In this document: in pieces, positions 14,601 through 25,900 of the stretch
How the letters are laid out: each line of letters begins with the position of its first letter
Position numbering within the stretch: position 1 is the first letter of the stretch
NCBI GenBank assembly: GCA_027574665.1
Contig: CM050656.1
Coordinates: forward strand, 16,939,501-17,003,500
Length of the DNA: 64,000 bases
Source of the DNA: Rhynochetos jubatus
Taxonomy: Eukaryota; Chordata; Aves; Eurypygiformes; Rhynochetidae
Direction: 5' to 3'
Made by a program: the position numbers and the translations under genes
Notes under the pieces: generated by a model
Database searches by the model: none
Seen by the model: only the letters and a program-made list of their open reading frames with translations
Told to the model about the DNA's origin: nothing

Positions 14601-17252
14601 AAAGCATAAACTGCCTAAACTGTTAAACTGAGCTCAAAGTGCCTAAAAAAAGAAAACAGGCAGCAAAAGATATTAAATCTATATAGCTTTTGTAAAAGAA
14701 AATCATGCACCTAACAGATTTTAAAAGCAAGCATATCAGTATCAGTATGAATTCAGATTCTCATCATTGTATGTTCAGCGAAAGCAAAACGTTGCTAACT
14801 GTAACCAACTGGACTCACATGAAATTGAAGGTAGTTGAATTTTCTCTTCTTTTTGTAAATCCAATGGGCAGAGTCCTCAGGTCAATATTACACCTTCGAG
14901 CTTTGTTTCTTAAGCAGTATAACTAGCAAAAACCAAAACCAATTTAAAAATTAAAACCAGTGGTGGAAGTGGAAGGAAACATTCCGGCTTTCTTAACACA
15001 CATTTATCATTAAACAGCTAGAGTGATCACACATCAGTTTTAAGAACATACACTGTTAGCAATCTATTCTTCTAAGCAATTGGTCGTAGCCATCAATACT
15101 ACAATTACATAAACCCAGAGACTGGTTTCTGGCTCTAAAATTCAGGGTTGTTTATACCTTCATATGAGAGGTAATCAGCTCTGAAATCTGGACTGGGACT
15201 GTCTCAGATGGAATTCAAAGGTATTCACCCCTCCCTCCAACAGACCAAGCTGCTAATTTAAAACGTACAAGTTTTTTTGTCGTCGGACTATGCAGAGTAG
15301 AATGTCGAGCAGCAGCATCAGCTGTCCTTCCTACATCTTCCAGGAAACGATAATCTGAAGGTAAAAACCAGAACAACAACAACAAAAAAATGCAGTGCTA
15401 ACCCATAAAGACAATGAATTTTAAAAAGCACAAGGAATATTCTTACCACTCAAAAGGTTCAAGTCAGTAAATTCATTTATAGAGACAAACGCTGTTTTAT
15501 CCCTGACTCCATTACAGCTCAGTGCAAGCTTATGCTTCTTTACACACAACAGACTGAAATGACAAAAAGAAAAACATTAACACGCCACATTCAGCACGAG
15601 TGGGCAAAAAACCCCAGAACAACATAATTCAGGTAACAAATACCTGCACGAGTATTTCATGCATCGTGGACATCTGTATTTAGCTTCCCCTTCGCTACAT
15701 GTTTCACATCTGAAAGAAGTAAGAAAGCACCTCTTAATAAAGCAGCACCTTTGTGCCTGACCCGCCTGAGAAGGTGCAGGTATTTTCAGGAAAAGTTATC
15801 TGAACCTTGAAAAGAGAGCAGATACAAATACTCTGGATTAGGTAAGGTGGCAGACAACACAAGCTATGGTGAATATCTCCAAATGCCTACAGAGGTCTTA
15901 CCTGTATTAAAACACAGTGCAGATGCTGGAAAGAAAGAGCAAAATCCCACGCTAACTGCAGAGTTGGAAGCGCAGCCAGGCTGTCGTCAGTTTAGGTTTT
16001 GTGGTGTAGATGTATCACTTACATCACCTGTAATGTGCATTGTACCACGCGAGCTTATAATACTCCCAGTTTTAAGCCGATAGAAAATACACGTCCAGGA
16101 TTCACACTAAAACCTGAACACCGCATCCCATTTTTTCAGTGAAACATAAAACCCCATGACAATATCAACAAAACTGGTGGCTGTTAACAGGGCAAACCCC
16201 AGTGTCAGGGAACTTTTCAGGCACGACACGTAAACTTTATGAATACAGCCAACAACATTAGCTCATTAAAATACAATTCCTCTACAAATATAACCTTCTG
16301 CTTTTTAACTAGGTGATTACAAGAAACGTTTCTCCTGTTTTTAGGAAGAAGTTGCTGACACATTAACTGAAACCATCGTTGCTTTTAATTTATTTTAAGT
16401 CTGGCAAATCGGGAAAGGAAATAGCCCTCCCCCCCATCAGTGAAGTTTTCAGGAATGGCAAAAAGCCACCATTTTCAACCACCAGAGGAAAAATGTAAGC
16501 CTCCTTTGAGTTCTCCTCCTTCCTCCTCCCCGCGCCACACGCTCGCCGCGGCCTACAGCGGCGGCGGGGTGGGGGGGTGGGGGGTGCGCTGGGCAGCACC
16601 ACCTCCCGACGAGGAACGGGCTCTGCACGCTGGCAGCGCAAGAACAGGCAAGACGCGTTTCACACACTGCAAAACGCAAGAAATTCCTCCGAAGAAGGGT
16701 TCCTTCCTCCCTCTCTTCGGTCTCCCCACAGTGCTCATCCGTGTCACCGGTTGGGCTGCAGCGCCCGGGGGAAAGCCCTGCGGCCCGCCACCCGCGGGCA
16801 CAGGCAGAGCCTGCTGCCGCCCACAGCACAGGAGCAGCCCCCTCGCCCGCCAGCAGCGGCACCGCCCCGCACGGCGGCGGTGACGGACGCCCGCCCGCAC
16901 GGAGGGTACTCCGCTCCAAGCACACAGAGGAGAAACGCGGGGGCAGGGCAGCAGGCAGCCGTGCCGCTCCCCGCGGGCGGATGGGCAGGCCCGGCCCGGC
17001 CGGCAGCAGGCCCCGTGGAGCCCGCCGGGGCAGCCCCGCGGCGGCGCTGCCTGAGGCGAGGCCGGGCGCAGCCTTTCCCTCCGGTAGCCCCGGAAAACCG
17101 AACCCCAGCCGGCCGCGAGGCTCGGCGGCCACAGGCCTCCGCAGAAGACCCGAGGGCGCTCCCGCACCCTGCGCTTGCCCCTACCTCCACAGGGACATCT
17201 TCCGCCCGCCCGCCGCCTGCCCGGGGCTCCCACAGCCCTCCGGCTCCGCCAT
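5523..17252 (-). CDS. ZNHIT6: ZNHIT6 (BCD1), box C/D snoRNP assembly factor; 8 exons, 3' end outside window
   Basis: The gene encodes the HIT-type zinc-finger protein ZNHIT6/BCD1. In the family it acts in the nucleus with the R2TP/RUVBL, NUFIP1 and SNU13 machinery to assemble box C/D snoRNPs. Eight minus-strand exons (17252-17185, 15709-15644, 15553-15447, 15354-15269, 14922-14819, 7081-7013, 6208-6128, 5603-5523) all have AG acceptors and GT donors, and their phases join without a stop into 662 coding bases (220 codons plus 2). Order: a short N-terminus, a HIT finger with pattern CX2C-X8-CX2C-X4-CX3C-X3-H-X5-C at about residues 24-57, then the BCD1 body with [28 protein letters not shown] and [10 protein letters not shown] blocks that match the mammalian protein as I remember it. 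The final segment (YYELDP-like in mammals) was not found in 1-5,522 and should lie further left. The N-terminus is about 190 residues shorter than in mammals. Confidence 0.92.
6128..6208 (-). CDS. ZNHIT6: ZNHIT6 exon 7
   Basis: The exon is 81 bases and reads [20 protein letters not shown] then DPVVCQ, almost the same as the family block. The acceptor is GGTGAAAG after a T-rich tract and the donor is AAG|GTGTGT. The open frame continues upstream into the intron, but only this acceptor fits the phase of exon 6. Confidence 0.92.
7013..7081 (-). CDS. ZNHIT6: ZNHIT6 exon 6
   Basis: The exon is 69 bases, with a TTTCTTTCCAG acceptor and a GG|GTACAG donor. It reads [19 protein letters not shown] and then TLK, corresponding to the family segment [20 protein letters not shown]. 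The junction to exon 7 creates a Gly where mammals have Arg, just before VPDDKT. Confidence 0.9.
7082..14818. other. Large ZNHIT6 intron (between exons 5 and 6)
   Basis: This 7.7-kb intron contains one CR1 fragment (10733-10990), a CA run at about 10470-10486 and a moderately GC-rich block near 11580-12050 with overlapping open frames on both strands but no recognisable protein. I see no other exon or RNA gene. Confidence 0.7.
10733..10990 (-). repeat. CR1 LINE 3' fragment
   Basis: The minus strand has the end of the CR1 ORF2 ([21 protein letters not shown]), then the CCATGGCAGGGG block, and the 3' terminal CATTCTAGGATTCTATT at 10733. It is 5'-truncated and in sense orientation to ZNHIT6. 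Confidence 0.93.
14819..14922 (-). CDS. ZNHIT6: ZNHIT6 exon 5
   Basis: This 104-base exon has a TTTGCTAG acceptor and a GTGAGT donor. It reads [19 protein letters not shown], then [15 protein letters not shown]. This matches the family segment with KNRARR and LLPNGFTKRKENST. Confidence 0.92.
15269..15354 (-). CDS. ZNHIT6: ZNHIT6 exon 4
   Basis: The exon is 86 bases, with a CTTCAG acceptor and a CTT|GTACGT donor. It begins [19 protein letters not shown], matching the family block [13 protein letters not shown], and ends in phase 0 with TTKKL. The donor choice rests on phase agreement with exon 5. Confidence 0.88.
15447..15553 (-). CDS. ZNHIT6: ZNHIT6 exon 3, second half of HIT zinc finger
   Basis: This 107-base exon has a GTCATTTCAG acceptor and a GTAAGA donor. 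It reads [20 protein letters not shown] followed by a [16 protein letters not shown] block. It carries the remaining Cys, His and Cys ligands and the conserved [10 protein letters not shown] motif that follows the finger in ZNHIT6 proteins. Confidence 0.93.
15644..15709 (-). CDS. ZNHIT6: ZNHIT6 exon 2, first half of HIT zinc finger
   Basis: The exon has a TTCTTTCAG acceptor and an AG|GTATTTG donor, and is 66 bases. With the split Arg codon it reads [19 protein letters not shown] and continues YSC. It supplies the first five zinc-binding cysteines of the HIT finger (two CX2C pairs and the next Cys). Confidence 0.93.
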
Positions 17253-17560
17253 GGCTGCGCGGCACCGCCTCCGCGCGCGACGCCTGACGGGGCCTGGCCG
17301 GGGCGGGCCCGGCCGCGCGTGTCCTGGGCGGCGGCGCCACCTGGCGGCCCCCGCGGGGCGGAGGCCTCGGGCTGCCGGAGCCGGGCCCGGCCGCGGGCAG
17401 CGCAAAGGAGCTCCGCTCCCGCCCGCTGGAGGATGGAGCCAGGCCGGTCCCTGCGGCGCTGAGAGCAGCCTGTGGCCTTTAGGCTTGGTCCCTCCTGCTG
17501 CAGGCTGTTCCAAAACCCCGCTTCCCAGGTGCTTTTGTGTGGATTTTTAACTGTGGAAAA
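16490..17560 (-). promoter_or_regulatory. ZNHIT6: CpG island, probable ZNHIT6 promoter
   Basis: G+C and CpG content rise sharply here compared with the AT-rich flanks, and the ZNHIT6 start codon lies inside. Upstream of the start are GC boxes (GGGGCGGGCCCGG near 17299-17311), and CCACCTGGCGGC at 17337-17348 is a loose CTCF-like match. No TATA box is evident. Long open frames on both strands are a result of the high G+C. About 700 bases of the island lie in intron 1. Confidence 0.8.
17185..17252 (-). CDS. ZNHIT6: ZNHIT6 exon 1 (coding part)
   Basis: This exon encodes 22 residues, [10 protein letters not shown] through RKMSLW, plus the first two bases of an Arg codon; the donor is AG|GTAGGG. 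The start has a good Kozak context (GCAGCC before ATG, G after), and ATGGCGG also resembles a YY1 site, which is common at housekeeping starts. The frame stays open upstream to another ATG at 17513, but the peptide there is Pro/Arg/Ala-rich GC-island translation unlike the family, so I chose the ATG at 17252. The end of the exon lines up with the end of the mammalian first coding exon (RKLAMS before RCETC). Confidence 0.8.
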
Positions 17561-19847
17561 ACAACAATGCAATGAAAAGGGATAAAAGGATTCTGACAAA
17601 GACTCTTGTGATCTGCATCAGGGCTTGCTCTAAAATGAAGGGTGACAGAGTAGATGACTGCCTCAGAAACCATAAAAAATTAATTGCGGAGTACAGGTGC
17701 TTCTTAGCAAGGCGAGAGATCCGGGAATGCTGTCGGGAGCTCCGGGCTGGATAGAGGCGGCTTTCCACAACACGCACCGCACCGCGTGCAAGCGTGCGCT
17801 CGTGCGGGATGCGCTCGGCCAAACGTTCCTGGCAACCTCCGGCTCAAGCCGTGTGGTATGATACCGTCTGCCAGTGTCTGGCTGCACCAGCTCCCTGTGG
17901 GGTCTGCGTGGGATGAGCAGTTTTGCCTCGGTTACAGAAATACACATCAGAGCAACCCTGTAATACTTTAAGCTGGTTTTAAAATAGGTATTTTCTGAGA
18001 CATGCTCATAGAAACCATGAATATAGGCTAAAAATAGTTTCCAAAAATAAGGTAATGAGACTATGAAAAATATACATGAAGCAGAATATTTTCTAAAAGA
18101 TTACATTCTTACAAAAAAACCCCTGAAAACCACCTAAAATCCATTTGTCAAAACATCAGCTCCACAGCCACACTGAGACCAAATGTCAAGTGATGCTGTC
18201 AGAGTGTAATGATCTTGAAAATGCAAAGATGAGACACTCTAACATTTATCATCGCTCTGTAATCTTTCTTTGTCTTTAGTTTTACGAGATTTTCTCAAAG
18301 GGAACAAAACTGATGCTTTGATATAAAATGTGAACTGGAATGGACATGACCTTGTAGAAGTAAACAGTCACTCCTGCAGGATTCCGTGGCATGAAGCGTG
18401 TGCATTTCCCCTTGCTAAAAGCAGCATTCTCAGCTAACAAGTCAAGTTCTAGAGGATCTTCATCATTACCAAGAATGAACTATACAATACGAAACAGAAC
18501 AGCAAAAGACAAACAGATAACTTGGAAGCTTATTTTATTATACCTTGGTAAGTACGGTTTTCTGTGGATCAAGACAGTTAAACAAGTTGTTTGAACACCC
18601 TCCTGCTCCCCACTATAGTCTGGTATCACCTTGCCATGTACCACTGAGCACACCCTGAACTGATAATAGATAGAGACATATCGTTACAAAGAGTGCTCTT
18701 CTTAATGGTGAAATGTTTGAGGTTCTTTTTTCTTAAAGGTGGTTGAACATTTTAGGCTTAATTTAAAACAACAAAATGATCTAATAACTTTGCAAAAAAT
18801 GGAATTTCTAGGTTGATGAAATGCTGATTATAATTTAACAGCAGCCATTCAGAAGACATGCTGTAGTAGATTTTTTTCTTTTTTCCCCCATTATTTTCAA
18901 AATATATACACAATATATCATCTTAAGATGCCTTTGGCATTAGAAATGCTAACTGAAATACAGAATCTAAAACTCAAAACTACTGTAGGTAGCTCTTCTA
19001 CAACAATTTTTACAATGGCTTAAAGCTAACTGTTCCGACTATATGCGTCATATACAATGTGCTGTCTCATATACCATTCCACAACAGTACACAAAAATAT
19101 TTTAAACCAGAAATCCACATAAATAATGCTTTCATTGTAGTGAAGTATATGACCAATGATTTAAAATAAGTACCTTTACAACAGAAACAAAACCTGATGT
19201 AACCAGCACATACAGTCTGAAAGATAAAAAGGGACTCAAATAATCTCTGCTAAGGCCACAAGCACCTTGTGTTATGAAGAGCACCAAGGCAGCATGGACA
19301 GGAAACACAAAAGAGGTAGTGTGCCATCTGTAAAGATGTATGTGTCCGCAAAGGACTATAATAAAACAATGTTTAAGAAAAGAAGACGTATTGTACTGTG
19401 GCATAATTCACTTTTCATATATAAGCTATTGCACATTTAGGAGCATTAGCCAGTATTGCTCCTTAGTATTGTACATCTCCAGCTTTCCTCGGGATGGTGT
19501 TTTTGCAGTGCTGCTAAAGAGATTGCTAAGAAAACTAGAGGTCCTGAAAAATTCCATGTTCAGATACTTGGTTCAAGGAAATTATGCAAGAAAGCACCAA
19601 CCAACTTTGTAAAAATTACTTTATGAAAATCGTTGTAGTCTGTTCTTTCTTTTATTTTCCATTCTTTTAATTTTCAATGCCATTTCTCCTTAGGAGGAAG
19701 TAGTTTTCTTCCTGAGGTTCTTTAACCAACACTGTTCAAAATGATTCTTCAGTTTTCTAGCAATTTTGCCTGTAATGGATCGTTACTTTTGTGTTCACTC
19801 TTATGCAGCAATTCACTGTTGATGCTAAAAACCCCAGGACAGAAACC
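17253..19847. other. Intergenic region: ZNHIT6 upstream and COL24A1 3' UTR
   Basis: About 2.6 kb separates the COL24A1 stop codon from the ZNHIT6 start codon. The right part must hold the COL24A1 3' UTR. Minus-strand AATAAA motifs occur at 19656-19651 and 18539-18534, but I cannot tell which is used. Left of about 17,560 is the CpG island. No protein-coding gene is visible. Confidence 0.65.
19651..19656 (-). terminator. COL24A1: Candidate COL24A1 poly(A) signal
   Basis: A minus-strand AATAAA lies about 190 bases past the COL24A1 stop codon. The motif is short and the 3' UTR is AT-rich, so chance is quite possible; another copy is at 18539-18534. Confidence 0.3.
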
Positions 19848-19994
19848 TTAAAGGAAGCACACTGAACCACTTTCTATGAAGTGCTGCTGTCCTGGTTTGA
19901 GCTGAGGAAGTGCATTAACTTGAACAACTGGAAGCTGATTAGTGTCCTGAGTGTGAAAAAAGAACTGTGTCTTATGCCAGCTGCCATCTTCAAT
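19848..19994 (-). CDS. COL24A1: COL24A1 last exon, C-propeptide end and stop
   Basis: The coding part is 147 bases after a TGTTGCAG acceptor and ends in TAA. It begins [20 protein letters not shown] and ends SVCFL, carrying the eighth cysteine. XCFL is the canonical fibrillar C-terminus. The 3' UTR continues leftward. Confidence 0.95.
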   Translation of the reverse strand: MEDGSWHKTQFFFHTQDTNQLPVVQVNALPQLKPGQQHFIESGSVCFL

Positions 19995-22900
19995 CTGCAA
20001 CACACAGAAGCAGGGTGTTAGATTCACATCAAAGATGAGCTTGTGGTAGTGCATTTCCCCCCGCCCAGCTCCTGGATTGCTCTATGACCTAAAGTTTCCC
20101 ATCCAGCCTTGGCCACTGTGCAGTGTGTTTGGTGGTTCAGCGTCCCTTGACCACACCAAGCACTTTGGTGTTGCTAAGGTAGGTAGCAGTTCTGACCATA
20201 CCGGGATTTCAGCTGTCAGACCAGGGTGCATACCAGGAATTCAACCACCTGGCCGTGGTGGGTGTAAGAATGGAATAACTAATCATTCCCTGACAACCCT
20301 GGGACTCGGGTAAGTTGGTACTATCAATTACTGACATTCTAGTAATTAACAACTCGAGTTGTGGCCAAAGTGGAAAGTTACTGATGCCTAAAGTCAATTA
20401 TCTCGCGACCCTACAAACAGTGGTTCCAAAAAAGACCCTTTGAGCTCTTCTGGACCGTGGGGGGCTGCGCCCAGTATCTCCCTCTGAGGGGGACGCCTCT
20501 TGGAGTTCACAACTTAGGCTGAAAACCTCCTTGAGGCTCAACTCTTCTCCCATTGAGAGATGCTCTGGTGTCCTATATGAATACTTCCACTGAACTCAAG
20601 TGGAAATTTTAACAGGTCCATTTACATATATACTTATCTCTGTATCTCTGTGTGTGTGTGCGTGTATGCAGTTATATATCAACAACCTCGTTAAGTCTTT
20701 GATTAAGATGCTGTGTTGTTTCATTGATAAAGCTTTGCTAGGAAATTACATAATCTACTTGTGTGATCCATCTTAATAGTGTTAATGAACTTCCGCTGCT
20801 ATCCCAAAGTTACACAAAATCACCACACCGTGATCCTACACCTAATCCCTTAGACATAAACATTGACCAAAACTGACCAAATCTGGGACTAGACTTGAGT
20901 TTGAAGAGTTTAGAAAGCAAGGGGGTCCACTCCGAACCTTGTGACTCAGCGGGAAGAACTTCTTCACCCTTTTCCCCTAATCCATATCCCATCAACCCAA
21001 TTCTAACTCAATTTCTCTGACCCTGTGTAAATAATTTTTAATTTGTGTATAAACCATTTTAACCCGCTGCTCATTTGATTTCACCTTTGTATGCTTTTCC
21101 ATGTTGAAGAAGTAATAGAGTGGACCTTGCCATCAAATTCTGTTTAGTTGTGCTTTTCACAAATTCATATTAAAATAGCTTTTTCCCCCTAGTATTTGTG
21201 ATGCTGATTTTTAAGCAGCTTACACCACTCCCCTTCAAAACACAAATGAAAAATTGTGCTTACAGAGTGATAGGAGGAGGAGAAGTATACAGAAACATTT
21301 CTTCTCCCAGCAGTTCCTAAAAAAGCTGTGTAATTTAACAAATGCTATTTCTCTCATGCAACACTGCAGGCACTCCTGGCAAAACTGTAAGTGGAAAAAA
21401 GCCCAGCCTGGAAGCCAACTGGAGTGGATGGAGACAGTGCAACACCGCTCAGAGCAGTGCGCCTGTCACTTTGCAAGCAGTCCTGAGCTGATGTAGACTC
21501 TTAGACCTCTTGCTAACTTCACCTCCAAATCTGAACAGTAGGTCTCAGGTTATGACCTCACAGGCACTTGAACAACTTTGTAGGCCCTTGCAGAATAGGC
21601 CCTGTAGTGACAGGACAAGGGGTAACAGGTTTTAATTGAAAGCAGGGAGATTTAGATTAGATATCAGGAAGAAATTCTTCCCAGAGAGGGTGGTGAGGTG
21701 GGACAGGCTGCCCAGAGAAGCTGTGGGTGCCCCATCCCTGGAAGTGTTCAAGGCCAGGCTGGATGAGGCTTGGAGCAACCCGGTATAGTGAGGGTGTCCC
21801 TGCCCATGGCAGGGAGGTTGGAACCAGATGGTCTTTAAAGTTCCCTTCCAACCCAAACCATTCTGTGATTCTATAATAATCATGGGGAATAAGAGCTGCA
21901 ATTTTTGCCATGAACTTTGTACTAATTCTTCTAATCCTCTAAAATATCAATAAAAATTGATACCTCATAAAAATGGTACAATAACTTTATAACATTGTCT
22001 GAGGATGGGAGTGTTTTGATGTTTGCAATCACTCCATTCTTAAAAACCACCAAGTACAGTGGACACCACTGAAAAGTGAAATCCCTGAAGAGAGGGAACC
22101 GTGTGAGATTCTGCAGCAGACCTGTACAATGCATAGTTTCCCACAGAAAACAGCACTTCTCAATAGTCCTCACTGTATGCCTTAATTTTTCTCAAGGATT
22201 CAAACAGTCCCAAGCGTACTGGGAGGTGGAGAGAAAGGGCTTCAATGGCCATGCCTCAGTTGCATGACACAGGCTAGAGCATGTCTTTAGCATGTACTAA
22301 TAAAGGTTGGAAGGTTCAAAGAGCCTCAATAAAATAATTTTCTGTTTTAAGATTAAAAAATCTCACTTGACATCCCTGTATGTATATGGAACCAGTCCCA
22401 CGTCTTTTGTTACTATAAATGAAAGTAGAGCTATAAAGTACTGAAAGTGTAAGATGCTTGGCTGTTATATTTCATAGTATTCTACCAAGACGGTTACCAA
22501 AAGGCTCACGTCTTGGTGTGAGGAGTAGTCTAATAAGCATTAGTGAATTTATAAGCTCTTCCAAAAGACAAATATGATTTAGTATTTTAGTTAGCCCTGA
22601 AGTCCATTTCCAAACATCATTATTTTATTAAATAGCCAAATAATTGTCTTATAGTCAATGAATTTAAAGATATTTAGTTGTCAAAAGAATAATTTCCAGC
22701 CTGTCTGAACCTGAGATTTTGTGTTAGATAACCTCAAGTCTTACCAAAGCCTGAATTTTCATTTAGAGAGTAACTGTTCCTAAAGTTTCCTGGAGGACTT
22801 CCTTACTTCTGTTCTGATCTCTCTCCAGTATCTGAGCAGTCTTGAAATACGTGACACTCGGTGCAAACAGCAAGTACAGACACCCTGTGTTACTGCAATA

Positions 22901-25900
22901 GCTTTTACGTTTAGGTAGATGTTGAATTTGGTATCAAAAGGTTTGCATATAGAGACACTTGCAGAACAGCGTAAGAAGTAAGCTTCAAGGGATGTGAATC
23001 TAGATGACTTTGCTGAAAGTTAACAATGTCTAAACAGTAACTCCAATATGATTTTAGTAATGCTAGTACTAAAAAGTACTTACCATGCATTCATCCATAA
23101 GCACCTGCGGTTCAAGTAGCATGTTTGCTTTAAATATTTGACCATTCCATCCTTTGAAGCTAAGAGACGTTCTCTGGCCACCTGCTTTATTTAATTCCCA
23201 CACTGGTGTGTTCAGACAATGAACTGTGATGCTATGGGTTGCTTCTGAGCTCAGTAAATGAAGGAAGTTCATCTGCACTTTTCCAACGCCGAACTCCAGC
23301 TAAGTTCCAAGAGAAATGCATCGTTAGACTTACAACCGGTCTGTGCTGAATGACCACAGCAACGCAAAGTGACATGAACATACACGTGTGGTATTCAGGC
23401 ATGGGAGCATGCATACGTGTGTGTGTGTGCACTGGATCAATGCCAAAGGACACGGTTTGCATTTTTCAGGAGAGCTGTTAGGCTCTATTATAGTGATTAC
23501 TATAAACAGAAGCTTTCATAGGACATTTTCAAAGCTTAAATATAATCATTTGCTAATGCTTACAACATTGTTGAAACACAGCTGGGCATAAACCACTATA
23601 TTTAAATAATGAAAGTGAAACAAATAGTTTTGTGATTCAAACAGAGATATTATCAGCAGCAGCGTTTTAACTGCAGCCACATCATTCTGCTGTTTAGTCT
23701 TCTTGGACCGAGGTTCTGGCAAGACCTACATGCCATTAAAAATCTAAAACCTTGTAAGTATGCTTTGATTTTAGACAAAAAATATAGTTACTCATTACTC
23801 AGCAAGAACTTCTCCAAGACTAGATCATATTCAGAGATCTTCCAAATGTAGGAATGCATATGGGAACTTTATGGTATTTCTGATGCTCTTCAATGACTAC
23901 AGTGTAAAAATTCCAAAACCATAAAATTTCTATTCCCAAAGGGTTTAAGGACTGCATATAAACACAAGCATGAACTAATGCCATAAAGGAAACCAGTCTC
24001 TGCCTAATGGCATTTAAAAGGAGCTAAATGTTGAAAATTAGTCATAATTTTCTTCCTTCTCACGGTAATGACCTCAGCATCTTTCCACTTAGTTGCCCTA
24101 AGTGATGAGCTACTGTGCTGGTTTCAGTCAGGAAAGAGTTAATTTTCTTCACAGTCGCTCGTATGAAGTTATGGTTTTGGATTTGCCCTGAGAACAGTAC
24201 TGAAAAGGTGTCTTTTTAGTTGGTGCTGGGGAGTGCTTGCAAGAAATTCAAGGTCTTTCCCAGCTTCTGATACTCACTGCATTCCCAGCTTTCTCCCTAC
24301 AGGCAATGCGGGGGACACACAGCCCAGGCAGCTGACCCAAACTGACCGGAGGAGTATTTCATTCCGTAGCCTGTCATGCTCAGTCTATGAGCCAGGGGTG
24401 GGCCAGGGGGTCATAGTTCATTCGTTTGTTAGTTAGTGAGTTGCTGAGTCGGTTGGCTTTCCCGGTTGTGCTGTCACTCGTGGGGTTCGCTTGGACCCTG
24501 CTGTGATCACTCTCAGGCCCCGGCTCTTGGGCTCTCTGGCTCTGACTCTCGCTGCTTGGCACCTGGCTGCGTATCGGTCAGTGGGTGGTGAGCTACTGTA
24601 TCAGATGTGTTATTTTCCATCTTTTTAATTACTATTATTATGTGTTGTTAGTATTATTAGTATCACTATAATATTAATTTATAGTCAATTATTAAATAGT
24701 TCTTATCTCAATTTTACGAGCTTTGTTGTCTTTTCCTCTGATTCTCCTCCTCCACTGGAGGAGGGGAGGTGTGCGAGCAGCTGCGTGGAACTTTGTTACT
24801 GGCCGAGGTTAAACCATGACCAGCTTAGAAGGATTTCAGGCTTATTTTTATGCCTTTTATGGAAAAGTATAAAGCAGAACAAAATAATTCCACCAGCATG
24901 GAAGGTGAGTTAATGAACAAAGTGAGATTTACATTAACATACATTGTCTCTGGAAAATCTTTAACTTCTCTATCAGAATATATACCATATCCTTCCAAAA
25001 AGATGCACATTAAATTCCCCCCTGAAATCTAACATCTTTTCATGAGGTAAGTAAATGAGCATCAATCGTTTCAGAGTTTCAGCACGGACACAGTCTCTCA
25101 GGAAGCAGTGCATACCTTTGTCACCGATAGCGGCGTTAAACACGTCTGACCACCGGCAGTGAAGTTGCAGAAAACTTCAATGGCATCAGAAGGACAGCCA
25201 ATATTTGGGTCAATCCAGTATTTTCCTATTAGTTTATAATCCCAGATGGAAAATAAAATGAAAATATAATTGTTACTAAACATTTTGCTGAAATAATACT
25301 TTTTGGCAAGTATTAGATATAGTATCACCACAGTTTCACTAGGAAATGAAAGAAAAGGAACATGAAAGTCTTTTCACTATTACAATTTGAATAACAGATA
25401 CTAGCAAAATTATCATAACCATTCAATTATGATACAATGACTTCTGAATACTGTCATAGTTTCAAACCTGTTTTTTCTTTCTACAGCTAAATAGTGAGAA
25501 TAAATGGTATTTCCAGTCTGGTCTTTCTATATTAAAAGTTAACGTTTTTTCTTTGGGCTTGGTTTTATACAGAGAATACATTCAAGAATGTAAATTATCA
25601 ATCTAAATTCTTTTGCCCTCACAGCATCCTGAAGATCCTTTCTTTCTCCACTATCTTTCTCCCATCAGACACTTCTATATGACTTGCCCTTATGATGGTA
25701 ATAAGAAGTATTTGCCATTGTGAATCCAGTGGATTTGGTCCAATAAAAGAAATAGGACATATACAAATTGTGTCAGGATTCCGCTTCCCTTAATTTATGG
25801 TTCAATAGGGGCGAGCCTGTGCTTCACAATTTATACAGGTGTGTGCAATCCTCTGAAGTGGAGGACTGCATCAGTGACCTCTGTCACCTTAAAGGACTGA

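Larger units (their letters stand above)
19995..23083. other. COL24A1: Last COL24A1 intron
   Basis: This 3.1-kb intron holds a CR1 tail (21600-21876) and an unusual non-CR1 block (about 20060-21180) described separately. The rest is AT-rich and shows nothing recognisable. Confidence 0.7.

Noticed and set aside
16449-17599. Several long open frames on both strands in the CpG island (up to 348 codons)
   Set aside because: High G+C depletes stop codons; the translations are Pro/Arg/Ala-rich and overlap in many frames. Only the short exon 1 frame has splice and homology support.
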